Source: Tissierella creatinini
Lineage (GTDB): Bacteria; Bacillota; Clostridia; Tissierellales; Tissierellaceae
NCBI GenBank assembly: GCA_005046945.1
Contig: SUSS01000011.1
Location: 1 to 64,000, forward strand
Length of the DNA: 64,000 nt
Direction of reading: 5' to 3'
Part shown: positions 41,131-50,009 of the stretch, one piece after another
How the letters are laid out: the number at the start of each line of letters is the position of its first letter
How positions within the stretch are numbered: the stretch's first letter is position 1
Position numbers and translations under genes: made by a program
The notes under the pieces: model-generated
Told to the model about the DNA's origin: nothing
Seen by the model: only the letters and a program-made list of their open reading frames with translations
The model's database searches: none

Positions 41131-43458
41131 ATGATAACTAAAATTAAGAAAAGAGATGGTAGAGAAGTACCTTTTAATATAGAGAAAATTGCAAATGCAA
41201 TATTCAAAGCTGCACAGGCAGCAGGGGGGCAGGACTACAATATATCCATAAATCTAGCTGAGAAGGTAATAAGCCTTTGTGATGAAAAGTATAAGGGCCA
41301 GGTTCCGGGCGTAGAGGATGTTCAAGATATGGTGGAAAAGGTCCTCATAGAGGAAGGACATGCCAGGACAGCCAAAGAGTACATATTATATAGAGCTGAG
41401 AGAAGCAGAATAAGAAATATGGACACAAGGCTTATGAAGGTATTTGAAGACCTTACTTTTAAAGACGCCAAAGACAATGATATAAAGCGTGAAAATGCCA
41501 ATATAAATGGGGATACAGCAATGGGAACTATGTTAAAGTATGGTTCTGAGGGTGCCAAGGAATTCTATGATTTATTTGTATTGAATCCAGACCATTCATC
41601 TGCACATAAATCGGGTCAGATTCATATTCATGATCTAGACTTCTTAACCCTTACTACTACTTGCTGTCAAATAGATATAGTAGACTTATTTAATAATGGC
41701 TTTAGCACAGGACACGGGTTTTTACGTGAGCCACAGGATATTAGCTCTTATTCTTCTTTAGCATGTATTGCTATTCAATCCAATCAGAACGACCAGCATG
41801 GAGGGCAGAGCATTCCTAATTTCGACTATGGTATGGCAATAGGTGTTAGAAAGACATATAAGAAGTCCTATAGAAACAATTTGAAAAGAAGTATAGAGCT
41901 TTTAGTAGAAGATGTAGATCTTAATGAAAATTTAGGTTATATATTCAATATGCTGGAGAAGGATTATGATTTAATTCCAACTATGGCTGAAAATGAGATT
42001 TATTTAAAGAAGGAAGCAGAATATCTTCAAGAGCTCTTAAACGATGAAGAGATAGTGAAGAGGATTCAAGACTTTGCTCTTAAAAATGCATATCTTGATA
42101 CGGATAAGAAAACATTCCAGGCTATGGAAGCTTTAGTTCACAACCTAAATACCATGCACTCCAGAGCAGGAGCCCAGATTCCTTTTAGTTCAATTAACTA
42201 CGGAACCGATATTTCACCGGAGGGTAGAATGGCCATCAAAAATCTACTTCTTACAACTGAGGAGGGCTTAGGCAATGGGGAGACTCCAATATTTCCTATA
42301 CAAATATTCAAGGTTAAGGAAGGCATCAATTACAACAAAGAAGATGTAAACTATGATTTATTTAAACTTGCCTGTAGGGTTAGTGCTAAGAGGCTGTTTC
42401 CAAACTTTTCCTTTATAGATGCGCCATTTAATTTAAAGTATTATAAAAAAGGTCAACCAGAGACAGAAATTGCATATATGGGCTGCAGGACGAGAGTAAT
42501 TGGAAATGTCCATGATGAGTCAAGAGAGGTAGTATCAGGTCGTGGAAATTTAAGTTTTACAACCATAAATTTACCTAGAATTGGTATAAAAAATCAAGGC
42601 AATATAGAAGGGTTTTACAAAGACCTAGATGATACTATTAATTTAGTTATAGCTCAGTTACTTGAGCGCTTTGAAATCCAAGCCAGCAAAAAGGTATTGA
42701 ACTATCCGTTTTTAATGGGTCAAGGTATTTGGATGGATTCCGATAAGCTTAAGGATGAAGATAATATAAGAGAAGTCTTGAAACATGGAACCTTATCCAT
42801 TGGATTTATAGGCTTGGCAGAATGTCTTAAAGCTTTAACAGGAGAACATCATGGGGAATCAGAAAATTCACAAGCACTGGGATTAGAGATAATAGGCCAT
42901 ATGAGAAAGAGAATGGATGAAATATCTCAGCAGTACAAGCTGAATTTCACTCTAATAGGAACACCTGCAGAAGGTTTATCCGGAAGATTTGTTAAGATAG
43001 ATAAAAAGATTTATGGCGAAATACCTGGGGTAACTGACAGGGAATACTATACAAACAGCTTCCATGTGCCGGTATATTACAAGACTACGGCTTATAGAAA
43101 GATAATGCTAGAGGCTCCATACCATGAGTTGACAAATGCAGGACATATAACATATGTAGAGGTAGATGGGGACCCTACTATGAATTTAGAGGCTTTTGAG
43201 AAGATTATAAGAGTAATGAAGGAGTCTGGAATCGGATATGGGTCTATTAATCACCCTGTTGACAGGGATCCCGTATGCGGTTATACGGGAATAATCGGAG
43301 ATACTTGCCCTCAATGTGGTAGAGAATCAGGGGATATAGGTTTCCATAGAATTAGAAGGATTACAGGTTATTTAGTTGGAACTTTAGATAGATTTAACGA
43401 TGCGAAAAAGGCGGAGGAACATGACAGGATTAAACACTTCTCATTTGCAAATAAGTAA
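41131..43458 (+). CDS. nrdD: anaerobic ribonucleoside-triphosphate reductase
   Basis: 775 aa. Class III, glycyl-radical enzyme making dNTPs without oxygen. N-terminal ATP-cone (ITKIKKRDGREVPFNIEKIANAI), the catalytic barrel, then the zinc site (CGYTGIIGDTCPQCG) and the radical loop with RRITGYLVGTLDRFN near the end; the Gly is near residue 753. Oxygen-sensitive, so this marks an anaerobic life. AGGGGGAAGGG precedes the ATG. Overlaps nrdG. Confidence 0.96.
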   Translation: MITKIKKRDGREVPFNIEKIANAIFKAAQAAGGQDYNISINLAEKVISLCDEKYKGQVPGVEDVQDMVEKVLIEEGHARTAKEYILYRAERSRIRNMDTRLMKVFEDLTFKDAKDNDIKRENANINGDTAMGTMLKYGSEGAKEFYDLFVLNPDHSSAHKSGQIHIHDLDFLTLTTTCCQIDIVDLFNNGFSTGHGFLREPQDISSYSSLACIAIQSNQNDQHGGQSIPNFDYGMAIGVRKTYKKSYRNNLKRSIELLVEDVDLNENLGYIFNMLEKDYDLIPTMAENEIYLKKEAEYLQELLNDEEIVKRIQDFALKNAYLDTDKKTFQAMEALVHNLNTMHSRAGAQIPFSSINYGTDISPEGRMAIKNLLLTTEEGLGNGETPIFPIQIFKVKEGINYNKEDVNYDLFKLACRVSAKRLFPNFSFIDAPFNLKYYKKGQPETEIAYMGCRTRVIGNVHDESREVVSGRGNLSFTTINLPRIGIKNQGNIEGFYKDLDDTINLVIAQLLERFEIQASKKVLNYPFLMGQGIWMDSDKLKDEDNIREVLKHGTLSIGFIGLAECLKALTGEHHGESENSQALGLEIIGHMRKRMDEISQQYKLNFTLIGTPAEGLSGRFVKIDKKIYGEIPGVTDREYYTNSFHVPVYYKTTAYRKIMLEAPYHELTNAGHITYVEVDGDPTMNLEAFEKIIRVMKESGIGYGSINHPVDRDPVCGYTGIIGDTCPQCGRESGDIGFHRIRRITGYLVGTLDRFNDAKKAEEHDRIKHFSFANK

Positions 43459-43948
43459 AAATACTATTCGAGTAGCAGGAATTCTAGAAGAGTCCATAGT
43501 AGATGGACCTGGTGTAAGGCTTGTAGTCTTCACTCAGGGTTGTAAGCACCACTGCACTGGCTGCCATAACCCTGAAACCCATGATTTTTCCGGGGGATAT
43601 GATATAGCTATAGAAGAAATTCTGACTATGTTAAAAGAAAACCCTATGATTGATGGAATAACTCTAAGTGGAGGGGACCCTTTTGAGCAGGTCGAACCCT
43701 GCAGCATATTAGCTTCAAGGGTCCAGGAATTAGGGTATGATGTGGTAGCATATACCGGATATACCTATGAAACCCTTCTTAAGAGTAGAAAGTATTTACA
43801 GCTCCTTCAATATGTGGATATACTTATTGATGGAAGATTTGAAATAGAGAAGATGGACCTGACTTTAGCTTTTAGAGGCTCTTCTAATCAGCGGATTTTA
43901 TATATGCAGGAACAAAAGGAACCGGCCCCTTTGTTCCTTGCTATTTAG
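43421..43948 (+). CDS. nrdG: anaerobic ribonucleotide reductase activating protein
   Basis: 175 aa. Radical SAM activase that puts the glycyl radical on NrdD. Cluster motif GCKHHCTGCHNPETH (CxxxCxxC), GGDPF motif in LSGGDPFEQ. The ATG at 43421 follows GCGGAGGAAC; the first 38 bases overlap nrdD, so the two are translationally coupled. Normal length. Confidence 0.95.
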   Translation: MTGLNTSHLQISKNTIRVAGILEESIVDGPGVRLVVFTQGCKHHCTGCHNPETHDFSGGYDIAIEEILTMLKENPMIDGITLSGGDPFEQVEPCSILASRVQELGYDVVAYTGYTYETLLKSRKYLQLLQYVDILIDGRFEIEKMDLTLAFRGSSNQRILYMQEQKEPAPLFLAI

Positions 43949-44030
43949 GTTCGAACAAATCCATGTAGATGCTTTAGTAAAATTTGTAGGAATTCTATTT
44001 GTAAAATAGGCTGGGACTATGGGGGAAAAT

Positions 44031-45362
44031 ATGCTACAGAAACTTTGGGAAATATTACATGAAAGCAAACTAGAGGTAGAAGAAATTCTTAAGACAGCAA
44101 AAGAGGGTGAAGTTCTTCAAGCCCATTTAGTTCATGGAAGCATTGAAGATTTTAATAGTTGCAATCTGCTTTATCATGGGGATAATATTTCTGCTATGGT
44201 GGATTTATTAAATAGAGGATACAAAGGCAAGCTGGATTTAATCTATATAGACCCACCCTTCTACACTATGAATAATTACATTAAAAGAGTCGAGGTAGAG
44301 CTTAATGGTGAAAGAAAGGTTATAGAATATAAGGCCTATAGCGATATCTGGAATAGCTTTGAAGAGTATTTAAAGATGCTTTCCATAAGGTTAATCTTGA
44401 TGAAGGAGTTAATGTCTTCTAGGGGTAGCATCTACGTTCATGTTGATTTTCGAACTGTACATTACCTAAAGGTTATCATGGATGAGATCTTTGGAGTGGA
44501 CAACTTTATAAATGAGATAATTTGGTCCTATAAGTCAGGGGGAACCAGCAACAGATATTTTTCAAGAAAACATGACTCCATCTTGTTCTACTCTAAGACA
44601 AAGGATTATATATTCAATCCGGTGAAGGAAAAATCCTACAACAGACAATATAAGGCATATAGATTTAAGGGTGTAGAGGAGTTTCAGGATGAGTTGGGCT
44701 GGTATACTATGGTAAACTCTAAGGACGTATGGCAAATCGATATGGTTGGTAGATCATCTAAGGAAAGAGTAGGATATGAAACTCAAAAGCCTGAAAAGCT
44801 TTTAGAGAAGATAATTTTAGCATCTAGCAATGAAAATTCCATAGTAGGGGATTTCTTCTCAGGCAGCGGAACTACTTTGTCTGTAGCACATAGGCTTGGT
44901 AGGCAGTGGATTGGCTCAGATATGAGCAATTCTTCTTTGCTTACAATTAAGAAGAGAATGAGTTATGCTAACTATTTGGAGTTTAACTTTGAAAACCATG
45001 AAAATTTTGGAGACCTTATTTTAGAAATTAAAAATAGAGTTAATAATAATACTAATACCCTTAAGTTAGATATAAAAGGGTATAAAGTTCATGTGGAAAG
45101 TCTTAACTTTACCAAGAAAAATAGGCTTTTGGTTGAGGAGGTTTTATATAAGGATTCTTTAGTTCTAGTGGATTATATAGCTATAATCAGACTTAAGGAT
45201 AATTTCCTTATTTATGAAGATTTTATAACTAAGGATAAGACAAGAATAGATACAGACTTTGAAATCCATTTTAATGATGAAAATTTAGGTCTTATTGCAA
45301 TAGATATATTTGGTAATAAAATTTTCAAAGAGTTAAAACTTTTGGTAAATATTAATAAATAA
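44031..45362 (+). CDS. site-specific DNA methyltransferase, beta type (orphan)
   Basis: 443 aa. Motif IV DPPF (about 74-77, in LIYIDPPFYT) precedes the AdoMet motif GDFFSGSGTTLSVAHRLG (near 274), the beta-class order for N6-adenine or N4-cytosine enzymes. WSYKSGGTSNRYFSRKHDSI is typical of Mod-like type III/II proteins. The C-terminal 110 residues have no known match. No restriction gene, helicase or specificity subunit lies near, so it is likely a lone regulatory methylase or a remnant of a system. ATG 44031 follows GGGGGA; ATG 44019 is the alternative. Confidence 0.86.
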   Translation: MLQKLWEILHESKLEVEEILKTAKEGEVLQAHLVHGSIEDFNSCNLLYHGDNISAMVDLLNRGYKGKLDLIYIDPPFYTMNNYIKRVEVELNGERKVIEYKAYSDIWNSFEEYLKMLSIRLILMKELMSSRGSIYVHVDFRTVHYLKVIMDEIFGVDNFINEIIWSYKSGGTSNRYFSRKHDSILFYSKTKDYIFNPVKEKSYNRQYKAYRFKGVEEFQDELGWYTMVNSKDVWQIDMVGRSSKERVGYETQKPEKLLEKIILASSNENSIVGDFFSGSGTTLSVAHRLGRQWIGSDMSNSSLLTIKKRMSYANYLEFNFENHENFGDLILEIKNRVNNNTNTLKLDIKGYKVHVESLNFTKKNRLLVEEVLYKDSLVLVDYIAIIRLKDNFLIYEDFITKDKTRIDTDFEIHFNDENLGLIAIDIFGNKIFKELKLLVNINK

Positions 45363-45432
45363 TTGCTTGTTTAAATTGGATTATTGGGGTACTATAGTCA
45401 TATACCAATTTATTTTAAGGAGGCTGAATTAA

Positions 45433-45789
45433 ATGAGTGATAAGCACGAACATTGCGGAAATTGCGGTTGTAATCACGACCATGACCACGATCATGACCA
45501 TGGTGAAGCGGATATAATCTATCTTACTTTGGATGATGATTCGGAGTTAGAGTGTGAAGTATTAGGAATATTCGAAGTAGAGGATAAGGAATATATAGCT
45601 CTTCTACCTGTTGGTGAAGAGGAAGTGCTTCTTTATGGCTACAAGGAATTAGAAGATGAAGAATTCGACCTTCTTTCAATAGATGATGAAGAGGAATTCG
45701 AAGTCGTTTCAGAGGCATTTTATGCCCTATTTTCAGATGATGAAGATTTCGAAGATGACTCTGAAGAAGAGGAAGAAGACGAGGAATAA
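45433..45789 (+). CDS. DUF1292 family protein with a His/Cys-rich head
   Basis: 118 aa. DUF1292 core (IIYLTLDDDSELECEVLGIFEVEDKEYIALLP, given in part) with a very acidic tail (DDEDFEDDSEEEEEDEE). The first 23 residues, KHEHCGNCGCNHDHDHDHDHG, are full of His and Cys and should bind metal ions such as Zn or Ni. The family is widespread in Firmicutes, often next to yrzL/holliday-junction genes, with unknown function. AAGGAGGCTGA precedes the ATG. Confidence 0.9.
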   Translation: MSDKHEHCGNCGCNHDHDHDHDHGEADIIYLTLDDDSELECEVLGIFEVEDKEYIALLPVGEEEVLLYGYKELEDEEFDLLSIDDEEEFEVVSEAFYALFSDDEDFEDDSEEEEEDEE

Positions 45790-45796
45790 TTATGAG

Positions 45797-45825
45797 AGTA
45801 TCTTGCTAAGCAGGATACTTTTTTC
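45797..45825 (+). terminator. Intrinsic terminator after the DUF1292 gene
   Basis: AGTATCTTGC (45797-45806), loop TAA, GCAGGATACT (45810-45819), then TTTTT. Confidence 0.92.
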
Positions 45826-45872
45826 CTATAGTTTTTTATGACAAAAGAAAAGTATTAGTAAGAGGTGTAAAA

Positions 45873-46706
45873 TTGTTTAAGCTGATTGCATTGGATTTAG
45901 ATGGAACCCTATTAAATGACCAGAAGACAATACCTAATGACAACCTGGATTTTATTAAGAATGCAATTCTAGCAGGTTATGAGATAGTCATTGCAACGGG
46001 AAGAAGATACTACTCTGCTAAGGAATTAACTTCGAAAATTCCAAATGAAATGACTATATTAGCCAATAATGGAAACATCATTAGAAATTCAGTTAATGAC
46101 AAGCTTATCCTTAATAAATTTATTGATAAGGATGATGCCATAAGGGTCATAAAATTAGGTAAAAGCTTAAATCTAAATCCTATAGTTCATGTGGATTATT
46201 ATGAAGATGGGGTTGATATTCTGGTTGAGAAAGAGACTTGTGAGGGTGAGTATTCTTCCTTTTTTAGGGATATAAATCGCTATAAAATCATTTCAGCTGA
46301 AGACTTATTAAATCAGGATAGGGTACTGGCTATAGTATATCCGGGGGTTAAATCCAGATTGGTAGATTTTTATAAAAAGTTAAATGATAACTACCCTCAA
46401 GCCTACAATTCTCACATTCTGGATAATATTCAGATGACAGAGGCTTTGTTAGAGATTATGAATCCATTGGGCAGCAAGTGGAAGAGTTTGGTGGAATATG
46501 CGGACTCTAAGGGCATCAAAGCTGGGGAAATCATAGCAGTAGGGGATGATAATAACGATCTGGAGATGATTCTTAATGCAGGTTTAGGCATCTCCATGAA
46601 AAATGGAAGTAAGCTTATGCTGGAAGCAGCAGATTTAATAACTGAAAGGGATAACAACAACTCAGGAGTAGCTTATGAGCTTAGAAAGGTCTTAGGATTA
46701 TATTAG
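45873..46706 (+). CDS. HAD superfamily phosphatase, Cof type (IIB)
   Basis: 277 aa. Motif I LDLDGTLLN (Asp nucleophile and acid/base), motif II IATGR, motif III Lys within SKWKSL, motif IV GDDNNDLEMI. The C2B cap lies between motifs II and III. These act on sugar phosphates, FMN or pyridoxal phosphate; the substrate here is not clear. TTG 45873 follows AGAGGTG. The radical SAM gene starts 10 bases after it. Confidence 0.92.
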   Translation: MFKLIALDLDGTLLNDQKTIPNDNLDFIKNAILAGYEIVIATGRRYYSAKELTSKIPNEMTILANNGNIIRNSVNDKLILNKFIDKDDAIRVIKLGKSLNLNPIVHVDYYEDGVDILVEKETCEGEYSSFFRDINRYKIISAEDLLNQDRVLAIVYPGVKSRLVDFYKKLNDNYPQAYNSHILDNIQMTEALLEIMNPLGSKWKSLVEYADSKGIKAGEIIAVGDDNNDLEMILNAGLGISMKNGSKLMLEAADLITERDNNNSGVAYELRKVLGLY

Positions 46707-46716
46707 AGGTGAAAGT

Positions 46717-47658
46717 TTGGAAGTTTACAACACATATTCAAAGTATTTGCAAGAAAGGTATGGTGAAAAGGTATATAAACTACCTATTAAATTACCGATT
46801 ACTTGTCCAAATAGGGATGGTACTTTAAGCAAGGGAGGATGTACCTTCTGCGGCGAAGAGGGGGGATCCTTTGAAAATCTGCCTGATTGTATGAGTGTTA
46901 AAGACCAGATTGGGAAAAATATGTTATATATAAGAGAAAGGTATAAGGCGAAGAAGTTCATAGCCTATTTTCAAAATTTCTCCAATACCTATATGACATT
47001 GGAGGATTTCAAGGAATATATAAAGGATGCAATAGTAGATGATGTAGTAGCTATCTCAATTTCTACAAGACCTGATTGTATTAATGACAAATATTTAAAA
47101 TTTCTTGTTGAAATTAAAAATAATATGGGTATAGATATCATAATTGAATTAGGGCTACAGTCGGTAAACTATCACAGTTTAATAAAAATAAACAGAGGAC
47201 ATACGTTGGCTGAGTTTATAGATGCAGTGATTAGAATTAAAGCCCATGATTTAAGAGTATGTACCCATTTGATATTGAATCTGCCTTGGGATGATATGAG
47301 GGATGTAATTGAAAATGCAAAGATTATTTCAGCCTTGGGCATTGATGAAGTTAAGCTCCACAGCCTCTATATAATAGAAAATACTAGTATGGCTGAGCAA
47401 TTTAAAAATGGAGAAATAGATATAATTTCTAAAGAGGAATATATACATAGAGTAATAACCTTTTTAGAATATCTAGACCCAGGAATAATAATCCAAAGGA
47501 TTATGGGAAGGGCTCCAGAAGAAAAATCTATTTTCGTTAACTGGTCTGAATCCTGGTGGAAAATTAGGGATGAAATTGTCTCTATCATGGAGAAGGAAAA
47601 TAGGCAGCAAGGTAAAAAATTCGATTATCTTAATGGGAAGGCATTGAAAAACTTTTAA
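46717..47658 (+). CDS. TIGR01212 family radical SAM protein (YhcC-like)
   Basis: 313 aa. Cys motif in CPNRDGTLSKGGCTFCGEEG, then ISTRPDCIN and ELGLQSVNYHSL (GxQS of the Elp3/MiaB-like radical SAM group), typical of the YhcC/TIGR01212 family. Role in E. coli unknown; likely tRNA or protein modification. TTG 46717 follows AGAGGTGA. It appears co-transcribed with the HAD gene. A decayed repeat copy starts two bases after the stop. Confidence 0.9.
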   Translation: MEVYNTYSKYLQERYGEKVYKLPIKLPITCPNRDGTLSKGGCTFCGEEGGSFENLPDCMSVKDQIGKNMLYIRERYKAKKFIAYFQNFSNTYMTLEDFKEYIKDAIVDDVVAISISTRPDCINDKYLKFLVEIKNNMGIDIIIELGLQSVNYHSLIKINRGHTLAEFIDAVIRIKAHDLRVCTHLILNLPWDDMRDVIENAKIISALGIDEVKLHSLYIIENTSMAEQFKNGEIDIISKEEYIHRVITFLEYLDPGIIIQRIMGRAPEEKSIFVNWSESWWKIRDEIVSIMEKENRQQGKKFDYLNGKALKNF

Positions 47659-47659
47659 A

Positions 47660-47724
47660 AAAGAGGTTGAATCCTCATTACGGTGGATTATGCAATTTTT
47701 AACAATTGCTTATGATACCTAAAA
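47660..47724 (-). repeat. Decayed inverted copy of the dispersed repeat (copy E7)
   Basis: Aligns with copy E4: GAGG (47663-47666) pairs with CCTC (47673-47676), followed by CATTACGGTGG (E4 has CATTTCAGTGG). GCAATT (47692-47697) pairs with AATTGC (47704-47709), and GATACCTAAA matches GATACTTAAA. The sequence between the hairpins has drifted but both stems still pair. Confidence 0.5.
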
Positions 47725-47751
47725 AATAATTGAAAGGTTAGGTGGTTAATC

Positions 47752-48174
47752 ATGGTTAAGTTCATTTTAGGTAAAAAAGGTTCTGGAAAAACTAAATGGT
47801 TAATTGACAATGCTAACAAGGATATGAAGGAGGGTAATGGAAACATTGCGTTCGTAGATGTAGATGATGATCATATATTCTCACTGAATTATAATGTGAG
47901 ACTAATAAATGCCATGGAATTCAACATATTAAACGTTGACTCTTTCTATGGCTTTTTGTGTGGCCTTTTATCCATGGATTATGATTTAGAGAAGATATAT
48001 GTTGATGGAATATATAAAGTAATGAGCTTAGATTTACAGGATTTAGTATATTTACATGATGCATTAAAGAAGATATGTAAGAAGTATAATGTGGAGTTCT
48101 ACGTTAATGTAGACTATACTCTAGATAAGATACCTGAGTTCATGAAGGAATATTGTTTAGAAATAGAAGCATAA
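47752..48174 (+). CDS. small P-loop protein of unknown function
   Basis: 140 aa. Walker A GKKGSGKTKWLI at residues 7-18, and IYVDGIYK as a possible Walker B-like strand. The fold looks like a small P-loop NTPase (ATP-dependent chaperone or kinase-like). No clear family name. AGGTTAGGTGGTTAATC precedes the ATG. Acidic throughout, no membrane helix. Terminator follows immediately. Confidence 0.8.
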   Translation: MVKFILGKKGSGKTKWLIDNANKDMKEGNGNIAFVDVDDDHIFSLNYNVRLINAMEFNILNVDSFYGFLCGLLSMDYDLEKIYVDGIYKVMSLDLQDLVYLHDALKKICKKYNVEFYVNVDYTLDKIPEFMKEYCLEIEA

Positions 48175-48179
48175 AAATA

Positions 48180-48208
48180 GCGGGGTGGCCATTGCCACCC
48201 CGTTTTTA
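48180..48208 (+). terminator. Intrinsic terminator after the P-loop gene
   Basis: CGGGGTGGC (48181-48189), loop CATT, GCCACCCCG (48194-48202), then TTTTTATT. Also lies at the 3' end of the convergent small gene. Confidence 0.93.
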
Positions 48209-48214
48209 TTATTT

Positions 48215-48370
48215 TTATTTAGGTCTAAAAGTTGAACAGTCTGTATCGTCTGAAGTTTGTGCGTTTTTTGGCTCTACAAGAATCTGATCTGCCATACATT
48301 TGTTTCCATCTTTGTTATAAAAACATGATGTAACAATACACTTAACACCATTTAAAGTTTTATTATCCAT
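48215..48370 (-). CDS. DUF1540-type small Cys-rich protein
   Basis: 51 aa, too short for usual ORF cut-offs. Starts MDNKTLNGVKCIV; four Cys at 11, 16, 25 and 45 in the DUF1540 pattern (C-x4-C, then C and C). A small metal-binding protein widely present in clostridia, often in spore formers; role unknown. AAAGGAGAAAATT precedes the ATG. No other signal in the 140-base gap to rsuA beyond AT-rich sequence. Confidence 0.85.
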   Translation of the reverse strand: MDNKTLNGVKCIVTSCFYNKDGNKCMADQILVEPKNAQTSDDTDCSTFRPK

Positions 48371-48512
48371 AATTTTCTCCTTTCAAATTGATTTCCAGTG
48401 AATGATTTAATGTCAAACACTAGGTTTCTTTTATTAGTTTTAGCTAATTATTATTTTTTATACTTTTAATAAATGTGTCCTTAGGTTAAAATAAACTAAT
48501 GGAGGATTTTAT

Positions 48513-49235
48513 ATGGCAAAATTAGAACGATTAGACAAAGTATTAGCAAATATGGGCTATGGCAGCAGAAAAGATGTAAAAAACCATATTAAAAATGGTA
48601 TAGTTAAGGTAAATGGCAATATAATTAAGGATAGGGAGACCAAGGTAAATCCATATGAGGATGAGATTACTATCAATGGTGAAGTAGTTAATTACAGGGA
48701 ATATATCTACCTTATGATGAATAAACCTCAAGGATTAGTGTCATCAACTGATGATCCCTTAACAAGAACGGTAATTGACCTTCTAAGTGATGAATATCTT
48801 ATATATGAACCATTCCCTGTAGGTAGGCTTGATAAAGATACTGAAGGTTTGCTTCTAATATCAAATGATGGAAAGTTGGCCCATGAGCTATTGTCACCGA
48901 AAAAGGGAGTATATAAAACATACTTTGCTGAGGTGGATGGAACAGTAGAAGATGACCATGTAGGAATTTTTAATAAGGGTCTAACCCTTGACGATGGTTA
49001 TATGACTCTACCGGCAAGGTTGGAAATTTTGGAATCAGGAATAGTATCTAAGGTTAACCTTACTATCCAAGAGGGTAAATATCATCAAGTAAAGAGGATG
49101 TTTGAATCTATTGGCATGAAGGTGTTATTCTTAAAAAGAATATCAATGGGACCCTTAAAATTAGATCCTTCCTTAGAGCCCGGAGAATATAGGGAGTTAA
49201 ATGAAGAGGAAATAAACATGTTAAAGTTTCGCTAA
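48513..49235 (+). CDS. rsuA: 16S rRNA pseudouridine synthase RsuA type
   Basis: 240 aa. S4 RNA-binding domain (1-60: LERLDKVLANMGYGSRKDVKNH...), then the pseudouridine synthase with catalytic Asp in VGRLDKDTEGLLL (about 113) and KxYxAEV. RsuA-like rather than RluA because of the short NGKLAH and EGKYHQVKRMF motifs. Target probably U516 of 16S rRNA. TGGAGGATTTTAT precedes the ATG. A repeat scrap (E5) begins 6 bases after the stop. Confidence 0.93.
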   Translation: MAKLERLDKVLANMGYGSRKDVKNHIKNGIVKVNGNIIKDRETKVNPYEDEITINGEVVNYREYIYLMMNKPQGLVSSTDDPLTRTVIDLLSDEYLIYEPFPVGRLDKDTEGLLLISNDGKLAHELLSPKKGVYKTYFAEVDGTVEDDHVGIFNKGLTLDDGYMTLPARLEILESGIVSKVNLTIQEGKYHQVKRMFESIGMKVLFLKRISMGPLKLDPSLEPGEYRELNEEEINMLKFR

Positions 49236-49240
49236 TGTGA

Positions 49241-49279
49241 TATAATGAGGTGTGAAGCAATTGCTGCCGATACTTAAAT
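49241..49279 (-). repeat. Minimal copy of the dispersed repeat (copy E5)
   Basis: TATAATGAGGTGTGAAGCAA, then TTGCTGCCGATACTTAAAT. It matches the two ends of copy E4 joined directly: the outer helix interior and the second arm of the palindrome are gone. The ends are kept almost exactly, which points to internal deletion of a once complete copy. Confidence 0.65.
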
Positions 49280-49325
49280 GAATGAAAAGAAAATTGGAAT
49301 AATTTAATTAGAAAAGGTGTATATT

Positions 49326-49889
49326 TTGGAATCATATCTTAACCGATACAGAAGAAAAGGCATGTTTGAATCATTTTTTGCAGATAGATCATCATTAATA
49401 GTTCAGTTTAAGAATGGGGATATAACAAAGAGGGAATTTATAGAGAACAACTATGACATAGTGACAAAGATGAACATAAAGCCATTTCTTAAGATTGATA
49501 GCTTTGAAAAGGGTATGTACAACTACCAGTATTATAACGTAATGGCAAAGTATTTCACTACTTTGGCTAAGGAGATAAAAAATACAAAGAAGCATCAAAA
49601 GTATTATGTATATTACCTGAATAAGGGAAACCACTATTATCATGAGAAAGATACTGCAGCCTTGGGTTTAATAAGGTTTATAGAATTTAAAAACGTAGAA
49701 GCATATTATGTAAAGGTAAAATCAAAATCCCTTCAGGATAAGTTGTTTGAAGTAGTTCTGAAGGATTATAAAGAGGCTATATTCCATTCCAAAGCTCAGT
49801 GGTTCTTAGAAATACTGAAAGAGGAAGGTGTATTTATAGAAGGTATGAAGCCATCCTTAATAGACGGATATATAAATGAGACCTATTAG
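49326..49889 (+). CDS. hypothetical protein (possibly DUF6648 family)
   Basis: 187 aa, helical, rich in Lys, Tyr and Phe. Segments ESYLNRYRRKGMFESFFADR and ITKREFIENNYDIVTKMNIK-like helices resemble a clostridial family I know only by number (DUF6648, uncertain). No signal peptide or membrane helix. TTG 49326 follows AAAAGGTG; the GTG at 49317 lies inside that site. Convergent with the MltG-like gene. Confidence 0.75.
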   Translation: MESYLNRYRRKGMFESFFADRSSLIVQFKNGDITKREFIENNYDIVTKMNIKPFLKIDSFEKGMYNYQYYNVMAKYFTTLAKEIKNTKKHQKYYVYYLNKGNHYYHEKDTAALGLIRFIEFKNVEAYYVKVKSKSLQDKLFEVVLKDYKEAIFHSKAQWFLEILKEEGVFIEGMKPSLIDGYINETY

Positions 49890-49940
49890 ACGACAATTCA
49901 TAGTGCACAATTGTGAGGAAGACCTTCGGTCGTCAATGAA

Positions 49941-49978
49941 TAAAATCCCTGGATTTATCCAGGGATTTTATTTTTTAA
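49941..49978. terminator. Bidirectional terminator
   Basis: TAAAATCCCTGGA (49941-49953), loop TTTA, TCCAGGGATTTTA (49958-49970), then TTTTTT. A-rich on the left, so it can also serve the convergent gene at 50010. Confidence 0.93.
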
Positions 49979-50009
49979 TTATGAATTGTGTATAGCGAAC
50001 TGTGAACTG

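Noticed and set aside
49890-50009. Near-palindromic stretch (AATTCATAGTGCACAATTG, then AATTATGAATTGTG) around the 49.94 kb terminator
   Set aside because: The two sides do not pair well enough to define an element; the central part is fully explained by the terminator.
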